From NCBI RefSeq assembly GCF_013520865.1, contig NZ_JACDXJ010000002.1, positions 1-64,000 of the forward strand: a stretch of DNA of 64,000 nucleotides. The letters are read 5' to 3'. Numbering within the stretch: position 1 is the stretch's first letter; the number at the start of each line of letters is the position of its first letter. This DNA is from Microvirga mediterraneensis. Lineage in GTDB: Bacteria; Pseudomonadota; Alphaproteobacteria; Rhizobiales; Beijerinckiaceae. This document shows, one piece after another, positions 8,709 through 17,393 of the stretch. Made by a program: the position numbers and the translations under genes. A model generated the notes under the pieces. It saw nothing but the letters and a program-made list of their open reading frames with translations. It was not told the origin of the DNA and did not search any database.

Positions 8709-9326
8709 TCATTGCCAATCAAAAATGGCCTGTGTGTTCAACGGACTTTCGTACCCATAGGCCGGTGCAGGGCCTGGCGCCTGAGGACGCTGCGGCTGAA
8801 GGCCGGGATAACCTGCTCCGGCCGATGACGGTTCAGCATACCGGGCCTTGGGCCGATCCCGCTTGGCCGTCCGTGCGGAGGGTTTCCTCGGCTCGTCTCC
8901 CTGGATCACGATCCTCGTGTTCCGCATTCCCTCACTGCGGACCAGAGCAAACAGCTTCGCCGCGTTCGCAGGCGCGAGGCGGACGCAGCCGTGCGAAGCC
9001 GGCCGGCCCAGGCTGCGGGTGGCGTTGCTACCATGGATCGCATGGCCCCGGTGCGTGAAGAAGATCGAGTGCGGCATGGGTGAGTTGTCCCACTCCTTGG
9101 AGGCATGGTCCTTCACCAGACGGGACGGAGTGAAGGCGCCGACTGGCGTCTCATGCCCCGCCTTGCCCGTCGACACTGACCAGGCGTAGCGCGGCTGGGC
9201 ATCCACAGAGACCGACATGTGCTGGGTGGTCTTGTCGACGGTGATCAGCACATCTGCTTTCGCCCAACCAGTTCCGAAGGTGAGAGTGCCAAACAAGGAC
9301 GCTGCAAGCAGACAGACAAGCCGCAT
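8709..9326 (-). CDS. L,D-transpeptidase (YkuD), secreted
   Basis: 205 aa. Signal peptide (LLAASLFGTLTFGTGWAKA), then a YkuD domain with HGSNATRSLGRPASHGCVRL: catalytic Cys in SHGCVRL with its upstream His. Such enzymes make 3-3 cross-links in peptidoglycan or attach lipoproteins to it. The C-terminal 60 residues are Pro/Ala/Arg-rich and probably disordered. First of six L,D-transpeptidases in the window. Upstream on its strand I see no operator of the MerR type. Confidence 0.9.
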   Translation of the reverse strand: MRLVCLLAASLFGTLTFGTGWAKADVLITVDKTTQHMSVSVDAQPRYAWSVSTGKAGHETPVGAFTPSRLVKDHASKEWDNSPMPHSIFFTHRGHAIHGSNATRSLGRPASHGCVRLAPANAAKLFALVRSEGMRNTRIVIQGDEPRKPSARTAKRDRPKARYAEPSSAGAGYPGLQPQRPQAPGPAPAYGYESPLNTQAIFDWQ

Positions 9327-9623
9327 AGAGAAAAGTCCTCTCGGTAGGAATACAAGGCGATATCCCTACAGACGCCCGGTCAGGACCACGGTTCCGCAGG
9401 TGGGTTCGATCTCACGGAACTGTGTGGACCTGCTTCAAGGCAGAGGACGAGAGGGGATTGTAAGCGTTTATGCCGTCCCAGGGCTGATAGGCTCCATGTC
9501 ATATCGGCGTCGCTGACTTGGTTGTGGCTGGACGAGGTCCGCCAGCCGAACGTTGGGATCCCTTTGGGGCTGGGTCCGCTTGGCGCGTGGCGGGGATCCT
9601 GCCCGGACTACGGAACCTACGGA

Positions 9624-10490
9624 TCAGTTGCCGCGACCAGCGTTGCTGGCTGGAACGTGCGCGGCTTGGGTGGCAGGCTTTTCCATCCCGAAGCCAATCC
9701 TGGTGCGGTTGCGCCCCTCTGATTTGGCTGCGTACAGGGCACGATCAGCCCGAGAGAGGATCGAGCTGCGATCATCGTGCGACAGCGCCTCGGTCAGCCC
9801 CGCGCTGAAGGCGACCGGCCGGCGGGTTGCACGGTCAGGCAATACGGCGGCCGGGAGACCAGCCCGCACCGCGTCCAGCCGGCGGTCCGCGTCGTTGAGC
9901 CGAACATCGGTCAGAAGCAGCAGGAACTCCTCGCCCCCGATCCGGCCGAGATGGCTTCCCGGTGGCACCCTCTCGCGGCAGGCTCGGGCGAAGTGCTGGA
10001 GAACCACGTCGCCGGCATCGTGCCCATAGGTGTCGTTGATGCCCTTGAAGTGGTCGATGTCGATGATGGCGGCGCACAACCCGGAGCCGGACTGCCGGCT
10101 CGTCGCGAGCGCCTCGTCGAGCAGCTCCATGATGTGGCGGCGGGTCGGCAACCCGGTGAGGAGATCCGTGCGCGCCGCAAGGAGCGCCGCTTCGTGCGCC
10201 TGGTGCAGGGACTTCTCGTTGTGCTTCAGGGCCGAGATGTCCGTCCCCGCCGCCATGACCCATCCGTTCGGCAGCACCGTGTGCTCGAACCAGAACCAGC
10301 CGCCGTCGAGAAGGTCGGTCACGAAAGATTTCCGGCGGGACGTTCTGCGTCGGGGCAGTGTCCGGCCGATCAGCGCCTCGACGTCACCATCGTCGATCCT
10401 CACGCCGAGCCCGGTTGCGGCGCCGTGCCGGAGGATGTCGGGGAAGGTGTAAGGGCCGTCATAGCCGACCAGGAACATGCCCCCTATCAA
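9624..10490 (-). pseudogene. PAS-GGDEF diguanylate cyclase, 5'-truncated
   Basis: The C-terminal part of a c-di-GMP-making enzyme: the end of a PAS-like sensor (GWFWFEHTVLPNGWVMAAGTDIS), a short coiled linker, then GGDEF (DLLTGLPTRRHIMELL, AIIDIDHFKGINDTYGHDAGD, GRIGGEEFLLLL, with a GGEEF active site). The N-terminus is abrupt: the frame begins in a 13-bp tandem repeat and the sequence beyond is from a DsbA-like gene. A short product could start from ATG 10478 or TTG 10490, so activity is possible, but the original sensor half is gone. Confidence 0.75.
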
Positions 10491-10503
10491 TGCCCCCTAT
10501 CAA
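10478..10503. repeat. Exact 13-bp tandem duplication at a gene-fusion junction
   Basis: TGCCCCCTATCAA occurs twice head to tail (10478-10490 and 10491-10503). It lies exactly between the truncated GGDEF gene and the DsbA-like fragment, so it marks the recombination point. Confidence 0.85.
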
Positions 10504-10504
10504 T

Positions 10505-10650
10505 CTGGTGTGGAATTCGTAGGCCTTGGCCGCCAGCGCGACGCGGCTGGCCTCAACCGAATCCGGGCTCAGCACCGGGAAGTCCTTGATTACCACCTGC
10601 GGCTTGGGGGCGGCCTTGATGAGAGCCTTCACGTCGGCCACGGCCCGCCT
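10505..10650 (-). pseudogene. Fragment of a DsbA-family thiol oxidoreductase
   Basis: Minus-strand translation gives AVADVKALIKAAPKPQVVIKDF, PVLSPDSVEASRVALAAKAY and EFHTRL, matching residues just after the CxxC motif of the intact DsbA-like protein at 32481-33254 (AADVKALITADPKLRVVLKEF, PVLGPQSLEASRVALAARQQ, EYHTRL). The signal peptide, CxxC and C-terminal half are missing. It is a non-functional remnant joined to the GGDEF gene. Confidence 0.75.
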
Positions 10651-10870
10651 GCTCGGAGGCTTGGTGGCGCCGCTGAAGCGCGAAAGTGCCAAGCTAGGCT
10701 TTGAAAGGCTTCATTAACCTTGTTCGTCTCTAGATGGGCATGCTCTGCGAGAGTTGTCGAAGCTTGAGCGCGTTCAAGGGAGTACTCTCCGCAGCTTCGG
10801 CGTTGCGTCGCCTGGGACCGCCTGAACAGACGGTCCTGCGCTATTCCCCACCTCTCCTGCCGGGACCTCG

Positions 10871-11374
10871 ATGCCCCTCCCTATTTGGAAATCTCCCGCT
10901 CTAACATGGGGGCCTGTTCTTGCGGCCTTCTATCTTATCATGGCGGATCCTGCTGCGGCCCGGCAGAACCACAACCCGGTGCACTCGCTCGCGTTCATGG
11001 AGGCCTGGGCCGAGAAGACGTCCCTCGAGGACTCGATGACCTCAGCCCGGTTCAGCATCGTCAATCTTGGCTCGGAGGCGGATGAGCTGATCGAGGCCTC
11101 TTCCCCGGATTTCGAAAGGGTTGTGCTCCATGCACCCCGTGGCCTGATCCTCTCCGGACAAGATCCGATTGCAGCGGCAACGGCCCGGATCCCGTCCTAC
11201 AGTTCGCTTACGGTTGGCTCCTATGGTTTTAAGGTGCTGCTGATCGATCCGGTCCGGCCGCTTCGCTCCGGAAACCGGTTGACCCTGACGCTCCGGTTCC
11301 GGAACTCCGGTCACATTACGATTGGTTTGCCGGTTCCCGCCGACGGGCAGCAGGCGCAGCTCACAACGGATTGA
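10871..11374 (+). CDS. PCu(A)C-like secreted protein lacking copper ligands
   Basis: 167 aa with an N-terminal membrane/signal segment. The body follows the PCu(A)C (DUF461) plan: MTSARFSIVNLGSEADELIEASSPDFERVVLH, a Thr/Ser-rich middle and LTLTLRFRNSGHITIGLPV. In copper-binding members a His...Met...His-x-Met set binds Cu(I); here only the first His (VVLH) is in place and the HxM segment is replaced by SYGFKVLLI. It may therefore be a divergent or neofunctionalised member. It precedes mntH by about 225 bp. Family assignment by pattern; moderate certainty. Confidence 0.55.
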   Translation: MPLPIWKSPALTWGPVLAAFYLIMADPAAARQNHNPVHSLAFMEAWAEKTSLEDSMTSARFSIVNLGSEADELIEASSPDFERVVLHAPRGLILSGQDPIAAATARIPSYSSLTVGSYGFKVLLIDPVRPLRSGNRLTLTLRFRNSGHITIGLPVPADGQQAQLTTD

Positions 11375-11560
11375 GCGCTTTGATTCCTGCGGTGCCGTCT
11401 CCATGGTCGGATGGCTCTAATGCTGGTGCCGGCCGTTGGATCAGCTTGATGGACCGCCGAGTGCCTCGCCCTCCCCCGTGACACTGGATGTCTCGTGACA
11501 GCCGTGGCTTTGCCGCCGCCGAGATCGCACTTCACAACCGGGATGGACTGTGTCATGCTC

Positions 11561-11586
11561 TTGCAAATCACTTGCAACTGCAACTG
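11561..11586 (+). promoter_or_regulatory. Candidate Mur/Fur-type operator before mntH
   Basis: TTGCAAATCACTTGCAAC followed by TGCAACTG: repeated TTGCAA/TGCAA half-sites about 15-40 bp upstream of the mntH start. Alphaproteobacterial Fur/Mur proteins recognise TGCAAAT-type repeats in front of manganese uptake genes, and a Fur-family gene is the next gene after mntH. Assignment inferred. Confidence 0.45.
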
Positions 11587-11600
11587 TGCCGGAGGTGACC

Positions 11601-12950
11601 ATGGACACCCGTGCTGCCGATCTCGCCGACAATCTGACAGGCTGGCGGCAGCCGAGGCGGAGCGCGCCCCTCTCGGAGGTCTACCGCACGGTGGCGGTGC
11701 CCCGGCTCGGGGGCAACCTTCGCAAGTTCGCTGCGTTCTTCGGCCCGGGCTATCTCGTCTCGGTGGGTTACATGGACCCAGGCAACTGGGCGACCTCCAT
11801 CGCCGGCGGCTCGAAGTTCGGCTACACGCTCCTCGTCGTTGCGCTGGTCTCAAACATCATGGCCATCGTGCTGCAGTCGCTCTGCGCCCGCCTTGCCATT
11901 GCGTCAGGGCGCGACCTAGCCCAGGCTTGCCGCGATGCCTTTCCCAAGCCAGTTGCCGTGCCACTCTGGCTCCTTGCCGAACTGGCCATCGTGGCGACCG
12001 ATTTGGCGGAGGTGATCGGCACGGCCATCGGCCTCAACCTTCTGTTCGGGATCCCGCTGGAGATCGGCGTCCTGATCACCGCGCTCGACGTGTTCCTGAT
12101 TCTTTACCTGCAACGGATCGGGTTCCGGTACCTAGAGGCCTTTGTGATTGCCTTGCTCGGCGTGATCGCCGTCTGCTTCGCCGTGCAGATCGCGCTGGCG
12201 GACCCGGACTGGGCCGGGGTGATCCGCGGGTTTGCGCCCACAACCCAGATCGTGACGAACCCGGAGATGCTCTATCTCGCGCTTGGCATCCTTGGTGCCA
12301 CTGTCATGCCCCATAACCTTTACCTGCACTCGGCCATCGTGCAGACCCGGTCCTATGGACACTCCCTGCCTGAGAAGCGGGAGGCCCTGAAGTTCGCCAC
12401 CATTGACTCGACCGTGGCGCTGATGTTCGCGCTGCTGATCAATGCCTCCATCCTGATCCTCGCCGCGGCGGCATTCCATACGACCGGACGCTCGGAGGTG
12501 GCGGAGCTCGGGGAAGCGCACAGCCTTCTCTCGCCGCTGCTGGGCGCCGCCATCGCGCCGACACTGTTTGGTATCGCTCTCCTCTGCTGCGGCCTCAATT
12601 CGACAGTCACGGCGACCCTTGCCGGTCAAGCCGTCATGGAGGGCTTCCTCAACATCCGCCTGCCCGCTTGGCTACGCCGGCTCGTCACCCGCATGGTGGC
12701 TATCGTTCCGGCCGCCGTCGTGACGATCTGGTACGGCGAGAGCGGGACCGCCCGATTGCTGATCCTCAGCCAGGTCATCCTGAGCCTGCAACTGTCCTTC
12801 GCGGTGATCCCGCTCGTCATGTTCACGGCGAGCAAGGCGAAGATGGGGGCCCTCGTCGCGCCGGCCTGGCTCGTGGGCTTCGCGGGCCTCATCGCCGCCG
12901 TAATCGTGAGCTTGAACGTCAAGCTCCTGCTGGACTTCGTGATCGGCTAG
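11601..12950 (+). CDS. mntH: Nramp-family Mn(II)/metal-proton symporter
   Basis: 449 aa, about 11 membrane helices. Diagnostic motifs: [16 protein letters not shown] in helix 1 (Asp, Asn and Gly line the metal site) and MPHNLYLHS in helix 6. It imports Mn(II), and possibly Fe(II) or Cd(II), with protons. The start at 11601 has GGAGGTGACC directly upstream; the upstream extension to 11550 would read through the candidate operator. The Fur-family gene follows after 26 bp, suggesting a self-regulated manganese uptake unit. Confidence 0.93.
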   Translation: MDTRAADLADNLTGWRQPRRSAPLSEVYRTVAVPRLGGNLRKFAAFFGPGYLVSVGYMDPGNWATSIAGGSKFGYTLLVVALVSNIMAIVLQSLCARLAIASGRDLAQACRDAFPKPVAVPLWLLAELAIVATDLAEVIGTAIGLNLLFGIPLEIGVLITALDVFLILYLQRIGFRYLEAFVIALLGVIAVCFAVQIALADPDWAGVIRGFAPTTQIVTNPEMLYLALGILGATVMPHNLYLHSAIVQTRSYGHSLPEKREALKFATIDSTVALMFALLINASILILAAAAFHTTGRSEVAELGEAHSLLSPLLGAAIAPTLFGIALLCCGLNSTVTATLAGQAVMEGFLNIRLPAWLRRLVTRMVAIVPAAVVTIWYGESGTARLLILSQVILSLQLSFAVIPLVMFTASKAKMGALVAPAWLVGFAGLIAAVIVSLNVKLLLDFVIG

Positions 12951-12976
12951 CCCGGGGTTTTCGGGAGGACGCGTCC

Positions 12977-13399
12977 ATGACGAACAGGATCGAAGCCCAA
13001 GTTCGGGCCAAGGGCCTCCGGCTCACGGGCCAGCGCAAGCTCATCGCGCAGGTGATTGCAAGCGCCCACGATCATCCTGATGTTCCCGAACTGCACCGAC
13101 GCGTTGCCGAGGAAGATGATCGCATCTCCCTCGCGACCGTCTATCGGACCATGAAGCGCTTCGAAGAACTCGGCATTATTGAGCGGCATGAGTTTCTAGA
13201 CGGGCGGGCGCGGTACGAGCCGGCTGCAAAGCGGCACCACGACCACCTGATTGACGTGGATACGGGCACAGTAATCGAGTTCCGTTCTGAGGAGATCGAG
13301 CGGCTCCAAGCTGTAGTCGCGCGGGAACTGGGCTATGACCTCGTTGGCCATCGCCTGGAACTCTATGGGCGAAAGCGGGGCCCTCGAAAGGACTCCTGA
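12977..13399 (+). CDS. Fur-family metalloregulator (Fur/Mur)
   Basis: 140 aa. N-terminal winged helix (LRLTGQRKLIAQVIASAHDHPDVPEL, then ISLATVYRTMKRFEELGI recognition helix), C-terminal metal domain with RHHDHLIDVDTGTVIEF. The usual HHDHLIC Cys is replaced (HHDHLID) and the C-terminal CxxC zinc site is absent, as in many alphaproteobacterial Fur/Mur proteins. RBS GGGAGGA at about 12964. Placement after mntH suggests a manganese-responsive Mur role; sequence alone cannot separate Fur from Mur. Confidence 0.88.
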   Translation: MTNRIEAQVRAKGLRLTGQRKLIAQVIASAHDHPDVPELHRRVAEEDDRISLATVYRTMKRFEELGIIERHEFLDGRARYEPAAKRHHDHLIDVDTGTVIEFRSEEIERLQAVVARELGYDLVGHRLELYGRKRGPRKDS

Positions 13400-13401
13400 G
13401 C

Positions 13402-13433
13402 GGTGGGAAGCAGCCGGCAACGGCTCGCCCACC
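13402..13433 (+). terminator. Hairpin after the Fur-family gene
   Basis: GGTGGG...AGCCG-gcaa-CGGCT...CCCACC forms a nested stem-loop directly after the stop codon. There is no strong T-run, so the terminator role is likely but not certain. Confidence 0.5.
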
Positions 13434-13481
13434 TTGAACGGGCTTTCAGGCCGCCAAACATCTGACATTTGCCACCGGGCC

Positions 13482-14207
13482 TCAGCCCAGCGTCGCGAGG
13501 GCCGGGAACGTCTCCAGGAGCCAGAACGCCATGTTGGTGATCCAGCCGGTCAGGAAGGCAATGCCCGTCAGGACGAGGAGCACGCCCATGGCCTTCTCGA
13601 TCAGCACGAAGCGCGAGCGCATGCGCTTGAGGAGCGCCACGAAGGGCTTCATGGCGAAAGCCGCGAGCAGGAAGGGAATGCCCAAGCCTGCTGAGTAGGC
13701 GGCCAGCAGCAGAGCCCCCTGCGCAACGCTCTGCTCGGACCCCGCCACCGTGAGGATCGCCGCCAGCACGGGGCCGATGCAGGGCGTCCAGCCGAAGGCG
13801 AAGGCGAGGCCCATCACATAGGCTCCCCAGAGCCCCACGGGCTTCGGCACGCTGAACCGCGCCTCGCGGTAGAACAGCCCGATCCGGAACACGCCGAGAA
13901 AGTGCAAACCCATGACGATGATGGCGATGCCCGCGACTGTGCTCAGCACGTCGAGATATTGCCGGATCGCCTGTCCGAGCGCGGACGCGGTGGCGCCCAG
14001 GAGCACGAACACCGTCGAGAAGCCTGCCACGAACAGAAGTGCGGCCAAGAGGGCCCGCCAGCGAACCGCGCTGTCGCCCGCGTTCAGCCGGTCGAAGGTA
14101 GTGCCGGCCAGAAACGACAGATAGGGCGGCACCAGCGGCAGGACGCAGGGACTCAGGAAGCTGATGAGGCCGCCGAGCATGGCGGCCGGAAGGGAGACGC
14201 TGAGCAT
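13482..14207 (-). CDS. ccdA: CcdA-type thiol-disulfide transmembrane electron carrier
   Basis: 241 aa, six membrane helices. LISFLSPCVLPLVPPYLSFL and AFGWTPCIGPVLAAIL each carry one of the paired reactive Cys residues of CcdA/DsbD-gamma proteins. It moves reducing equivalents from cytoplasmic thioredoxin to periplasmic thioredoxin-like proteins for cytochrome c and copper-site assembly. I chose MLSVSLP at 14207; the open frame to 14261 adds a charged stretch without homology. Last gene of the minus-strand run that begins with the PCu(A)C gene at 16589. Confidence 0.9.
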   Translation of the reverse strand: MLSVSLPAAMLGGLISFLSPCVLPLVPPYLSFLAGTTFDRLNAGDSAVRWRALLAALLFVAGFSTVFVLLGATASALGQAIRQYLDVLSTVAGIAIIVMGLHFLGVFRIGLFYREARFSVPKPVGLWGAYVMGLAFAFGWTPCIGPVLAAILTVAGSEQSVAQGALLLAAYSAGLGIPFLLAAFAMKPFVALLKRMRSRFVLIEKAMGVLLVLTGIAFLTGWITNMAFWLLETFPALATLG

Positions 14208-14294
14208 TGAGCTTTCAACATATTGCGGAGGCCGCCGCACCAGACCTCGGCGGCGGCCCATTGGGCTTTTACAAGGCGATGAGCATGCGGCGGG

Positions 14295-14951
14295 TTATGA
14301 CCCCTTCCGCGCCTGCTCGACCTCGCGTTGAACCAAGTCGCGGAGCTGCTGCGGCCCGAAATTGGTCAGCGGCTTGCCGTTGACGAAGAAGGTCGGCGTC
14401 TGCTGCACGTTATTGGCGTTCACGTCGGCGATGTCCTGCTCCAGGACGCGGGTGATCTCGGGCGAGGAAGCCTCGGCCTGGGCGCGTTGCACCTGGAGAC
14501 CGGCGATCTTGGCGAAGCCCCAGGCCTTGTCCAGATCAGGGGCGCCATGAGCCGCCCAGATTGGCTGCTGCTCCATCAAGACTTCGAGCACCGGCTCGAA
14601 CCGTCCCTGCGCGCGGGCCGTCTCCAGGATCCGGACCGCAGTGTCGGCGCCCTCATGGAAGGGTGTGTATCTCAGGACCAAGCGCACGTCCTTTGGGTGG
14701 TCCGCAAGGATTCTCTTGACGATGGGATAGAAGGCCCGGCAGGCCTCGCACATCGGATCGAAGAACTCGACGATGGTGACCGGGGCCTCCGGTGGGCCGA
14801 TGACCGGCGAGTGCGGCCGCACGAGGGTGCTGGCATTGGCGACTGCGGCAGGCACGGCCTCCTTGCCCTGGCGGTCGTAGAGGAAGATGCCGCCGACGAA
14901 GGCCGCAATCGCAATGAGGGTGGTCAGGACGACAAGGTTACGCTTAGACAT
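14295..14951 (-). CDS. DsbA-family disulfide oxidoreductase (membrane-anchored)
   Basis: 218 aa with an N-terminal membrane anchor (NLVVLTTLIAIAAFVGGIFLY) and a thioredoxin/DsbA fold: VTIVEFFDPMCEACRAFYPIV (CEAC active site near residue 70), cis-Pro segment VQQTPTFFVNG. It makes or rearranges periplasmic disulfides. The start ATG overlaps the stop of the DsbB gene by 8 bp (14944-14951), so the two are translationally coupled, which fits an oxidising DsbA/DsbB pair. Confidence 0.9.
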   Translation of the reverse strand: MSKRNLVVLTTLIAIAAFVGGIFLYDRQGKEAVPAAVANASTLVRPHSPVIGPPEAPVTIVEFFDPMCEACRAFYPIVKRILADHPKDVRLVLRYTPFHEGADTAVRILETARAQGRFEPVLEVLMEQQPIWAAHGAPDLDKAWGFAKIAGLQVQRAQAEASSPEITRVLEQDIADVNANNVQQTPTFFVNGKPLTNFGPQQLRDLVQREVEQARKGS

Positions 14952-15444
14952 CGGAGAGCTTTCTGCGGGTGGGGACGAGAAGGACGGCGACGGCGGTGAA
15001 GGCCGCGAGCGACAGGAACGGCAGCGGCAGCCCGAGAATGGTCATGTCGGCGCTGGAGCAGGACGGACCCGACGCGGCGCACGGCTTGATCGCCTCGGGG
15101 AGGATTCCGGCGTAGAGCAGCGAGTGGAAGGCCGCGATGAGGCCGCCGAGCACGGCGATAGGCAGGGCGTAACGCCAGACGCCGGTGTCCTCACGGAAGG
15201 TCGCCACAGCCAGGATGACGGCGAGCGGGAACATGAAGGCGCGCTGGTACCAGCACAGATTGCATGGCGCCTGCCCCATCACCTCCCCGATGAACAGGGC
15301 CCCGGCGGTCGCGGTGAGCGCGACGATCCAGGCGGCGAACAGCCGTCCCCACGCAAGGTGGCCGGGAAGGGTCTCCCGATGCGATGGGGCCGATGACGCC
15401 TTCGCGGAAGGGGTATGCCCGAGCATGCGATGTGACCCGGTCAT
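14944..15444 (-). CDS. dsbB: DsbB-family quinone-linked disulfide oxidase
   Basis: 166 aa, four membrane helices. PCNLCWYQRAFMFPLAVIL (CxxC of loop 1) and AIKPCAASGPSCSSADMTIL (Cys pair of loop 2) are the two redox pairs of DsbB. It re-oxidises DsbA and passes electrons to quinone. Start ATG at 15444 overlaps the stop of the Sco gene (ATGA at 15441-15444). Upstream neighbour Sco and downstream neighbours DsbA and CcdA form one overlapping operon. Confidence 0.9.
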   Translation of the reverse strand: MTGSHRMLGHTPSAKASSAPSHRETLPGHLAWGRLFAAWIVALTATAGALFIGEVMGQAPCNLCWYQRAFMFPLAVILAVATFREDTGVWRYALPIAVLGGLIAAFHSLLYAGILPEAIKPCAASGPSCSSADMTILGLPLPFLSLAAFTAVAVLLVPTRRKLSDV

Positions 15445-16076
15445 GCCTTGTCCTCCCGGATCGCCCGTTTGAGTTTCGCGAGTGCCGACTCCGCCTCCTC
15501 GTGGTAGTCGATCAGGGTGACGAGCTCGCCCTTGGCATCGGTCACGATCACCGACGAGGTGTGATCCATCGTGTAGCCGCCGCCTTCGGTTGGCACCTTG
15601 TGGTAGGCGATGCGGAAGGCCTTGGCGGCCACTGCCATCTCCTCCGGCGTGCCGGTGAGCGCGACAATCCGGGGATCGAAGCTTTCCAGGTACGTCCTGA
15701 GCAACTCCGGGGTGTCCCGCTCCGGATCGACCGTCACGAACACGACGTTGAGGCGGTCGGCGTCGGGCCCGAGCTCCTTGAGATGCTGGCTCATCTCGAA
15801 CAGCGTCGTCGGGCACACCTCAGGGCAGTGAGTGAAGCCGAAGAAATAGGCCGTCGGCTTGCCCTTGAAGGGGTCTTGCGTGACGCGCTCGCCGCGATGG
15901 TTCCCGAGAGAGACCGGGCCGCCGATAGCCGGCGTGCCCGTGCTCGTCCCCGTCGCGGGCGGGCTCTGGCCGAGCCACTCCGTCCTGAACCAACCAACCG
16001 CAACGCCAGTCACGACGAAGATCGCCACGGCCACCAAGGCCCAAGCGGTCCAGCGAATGATCCTCAGAGCCGACAT
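15441..16076 (-). CDS. SCO1/SenC copper chaperone
   Basis: 211 aa with a single N-terminal membrane anchor. Thioredoxin-like domain: YFFGFTHCPEVCPTTLFEMS (CxxxC copper/redox motif near residue 90), VFVTVDPERDTPELL, YTMDHTSSVIVTDAKGE with the conserved copper-binding His. SCO proteins load or reduce the CuA site of cytochrome c oxidase. It lies in a run PCu(A)C-Sco-DsbB-DsbA-CcdA, a sensible copper delivery plus thiol redox module. Confidence 0.93.
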   Translation of the reverse strand: MSALRIIRWTAWALVAVAIFVVTGVAVGWFRTEWLGQSPPATGTSTGTPAIGGPVSLGNHRGERVTQDPFKGKPTAYFFGFTHCPEVCPTTLFEMSQHLKELGPDADRLNVVFVTVDPERDTPELLRTYLESFDPRIVALTGTPEEMAVAAKAFRIAYHKVPTEGGGYTMDHTSSVIVTDAKGELVTLIDYHEEAESALAKLKRAIREDKA

Positions 16077-16085
16077 CCCGTTACC

Positions 16086-16589
16086 TCAATGGTTCTGGTG
16101 GGCGTTGGCCGCGGCCGGGGCCGCCTGGGCGCCGATCCCGCCGACATGGTATTTGATCTTGAGCACGCCGGCCTTCTCGAACACGAGCATGCCGTCCACC
16201 GTCTCGCCTGGCTTCAGCCCCTGCCGCAGGTTGACGAACATGGCATGCATGGCGCCCGGCTTCAGCTCCACCGTCTGGCCTGGGGCGATCTCCAGCCCTC
16301 CAGTGACCGGCTCCATACGGGCGATGCCATCGGCCACCGTGGAACGGTGCACCTCGAAGCGTTCGGCGACGACGGTGGAGCCGCCGACCAGGCGGTCTGG
16401 CTCAGAACCTGTGTTCGTTATCCGCATGTAGCCGCCGCCCACCTTGGCGCCGCCGGGCGTGGCGCGGGACCAGGGCGCCTCCACCACGATGGGGCCGGCG
16501 CGGTAGGTTTCAGGGGCCTGTGCCTTTGCATCCGGCATGTCGCCGACAGCCAGGGTGGATAGCAGGGCAACGAGAAATCGCTTCTTCAT
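16086..16589 (-). CDS. PCu(A)C periplasmic copper chaperone
   Basis: 167 aa. Signal peptide (FLVALLSTLAVGDMPDAKA), then PCu(A)C domain: PWSRATPGGAKVGGGYMRITNTG, FEVHRSTVADGIARMEPV and LKPGAMHAMFVNL, with the His...Met...His-x-Met copper ligands present, unlike the relative at 10871. Tail ANAHQNH may add a metal ligand. Works with Sco in CuA assembly. I chose 16589; the longer frame upstream has no signal peptide. Confidence 0.9.
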   Translation of the reverse strand: MKKRFLVALLSTLAVGDMPDAKAQAPETYRAGPIVVEAPWSRATPGGAKVGGGYMRITNTGSEPDRLVGGSTVVAERFEVHRSTVADGIARMEPVTGGLEIAPGQTVELKPGAMHAMFVNLRQGLKPGETVDGMLVFEKAGVLKIKYHVGGIGAQAAPAAANAHQNH

Positions 16590-16804
16590 TTGGGTGTCTT
16601 TCGCCCCTCGATAGGGTGCATCCTCAGATGTGTGATCAGGTGTCGTGACCGTCACGGTCTTGAGCAAAGGAGTGCCCCAAAGGGGCACGGCAGAAAGAGA
16701 CGGTTTTATTGGACTGTCCGGATGTTGGTGGCGGCCATCAGGCAAGTGGCTAGCCTCAGCGCGCGACGGCCGCACGGCTTCCGGCGCACGAGCCGGAGGC
16801 GCCG

Positions 16805-17188
16805 TTAGGCCTGTGGAGGGCGGGAAGGCGGAGTCTGGGCCAACGTGTGCAGGGTGGCATCGTCCCTGGGAATCAAAGCGTGTGCCGGGCTGAACCAGCG
16901 CACCACCGCACCGGCGGTCGAGATGCCCTGGAGGATCTTCGCATGGCATAGAGCCGCGAGCGGGCAGGCCTTGGGGCCATCAGATTTGGATGGCCGTGTC
17001 GGCGCGCAGCATGGCACCTCGGTCCTTGCCATGTCATAGGCGGAGGAGGCCCGAGCCACTTCAGTGTCAGCCGTCGCCATGGGCGCGACAAGCCCGCCGG
17101 CCACCGCGGGAACGGTGAACGAGGCAAACACGAGCCCGAGGATCGCAAGGATCCCAAGCAGGCGTGTGATGGCGAGCCACGGCTTCAT
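16805..17188 (-). CDS. Small secreted Cys protein, relative of the 6800-7162 product
   Basis: 127 aa. N-terminal signal/anchor (LLGILAILGLVFASFTVPAVA), a Cys cluster EVPCCAPTRP and KACPLAALCHAKIL, and a Pro/Arg-rich tail. The plan (signal, CC...C, Pro-rich end) matches the product of 6800-7162, with low identity. No characterised family recognised. Upstream of the PCu(A)C/Sco operon in the same orientation; a copper link is inferred from place. Confidence 0.6.
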   Translation of the reverse strand: MKPWLAITRLLGILAILGLVFASFTVPAVAGGLVAPMATADTEVARASSAYDMARTEVPCCAPTRPSKSDGPKACPLAALCHAKILQGISTAGAVVRWFSPAHALIPRDDATLHTLAQTPPSRPPQA

Positions 17189-17393
17189 GGCGCGAACCTC
17201 TCACAGGCTCCTGGAATTGGGAAGCTCGGCACCATCACGAGGCTGTGATTCCTGGGGGAGGTAAAGCGACGCATTCTCGCCAGGATGTTGGCGCCCCTGC
17301 TCCATCTTCGCGAAAGATGGCGTCGGACATGAATGGTGAACCATTCGCCTGCCATGATGTCCGGGCTGGGGATCGACTACCATCGGAGGGGTC

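Noticed and set aside
15384..16562. 392-codon plus-strand frame across the Sco/PCu(A)C operon
   Set aside because: Antisense of two well-conserved copper chaperone genes.
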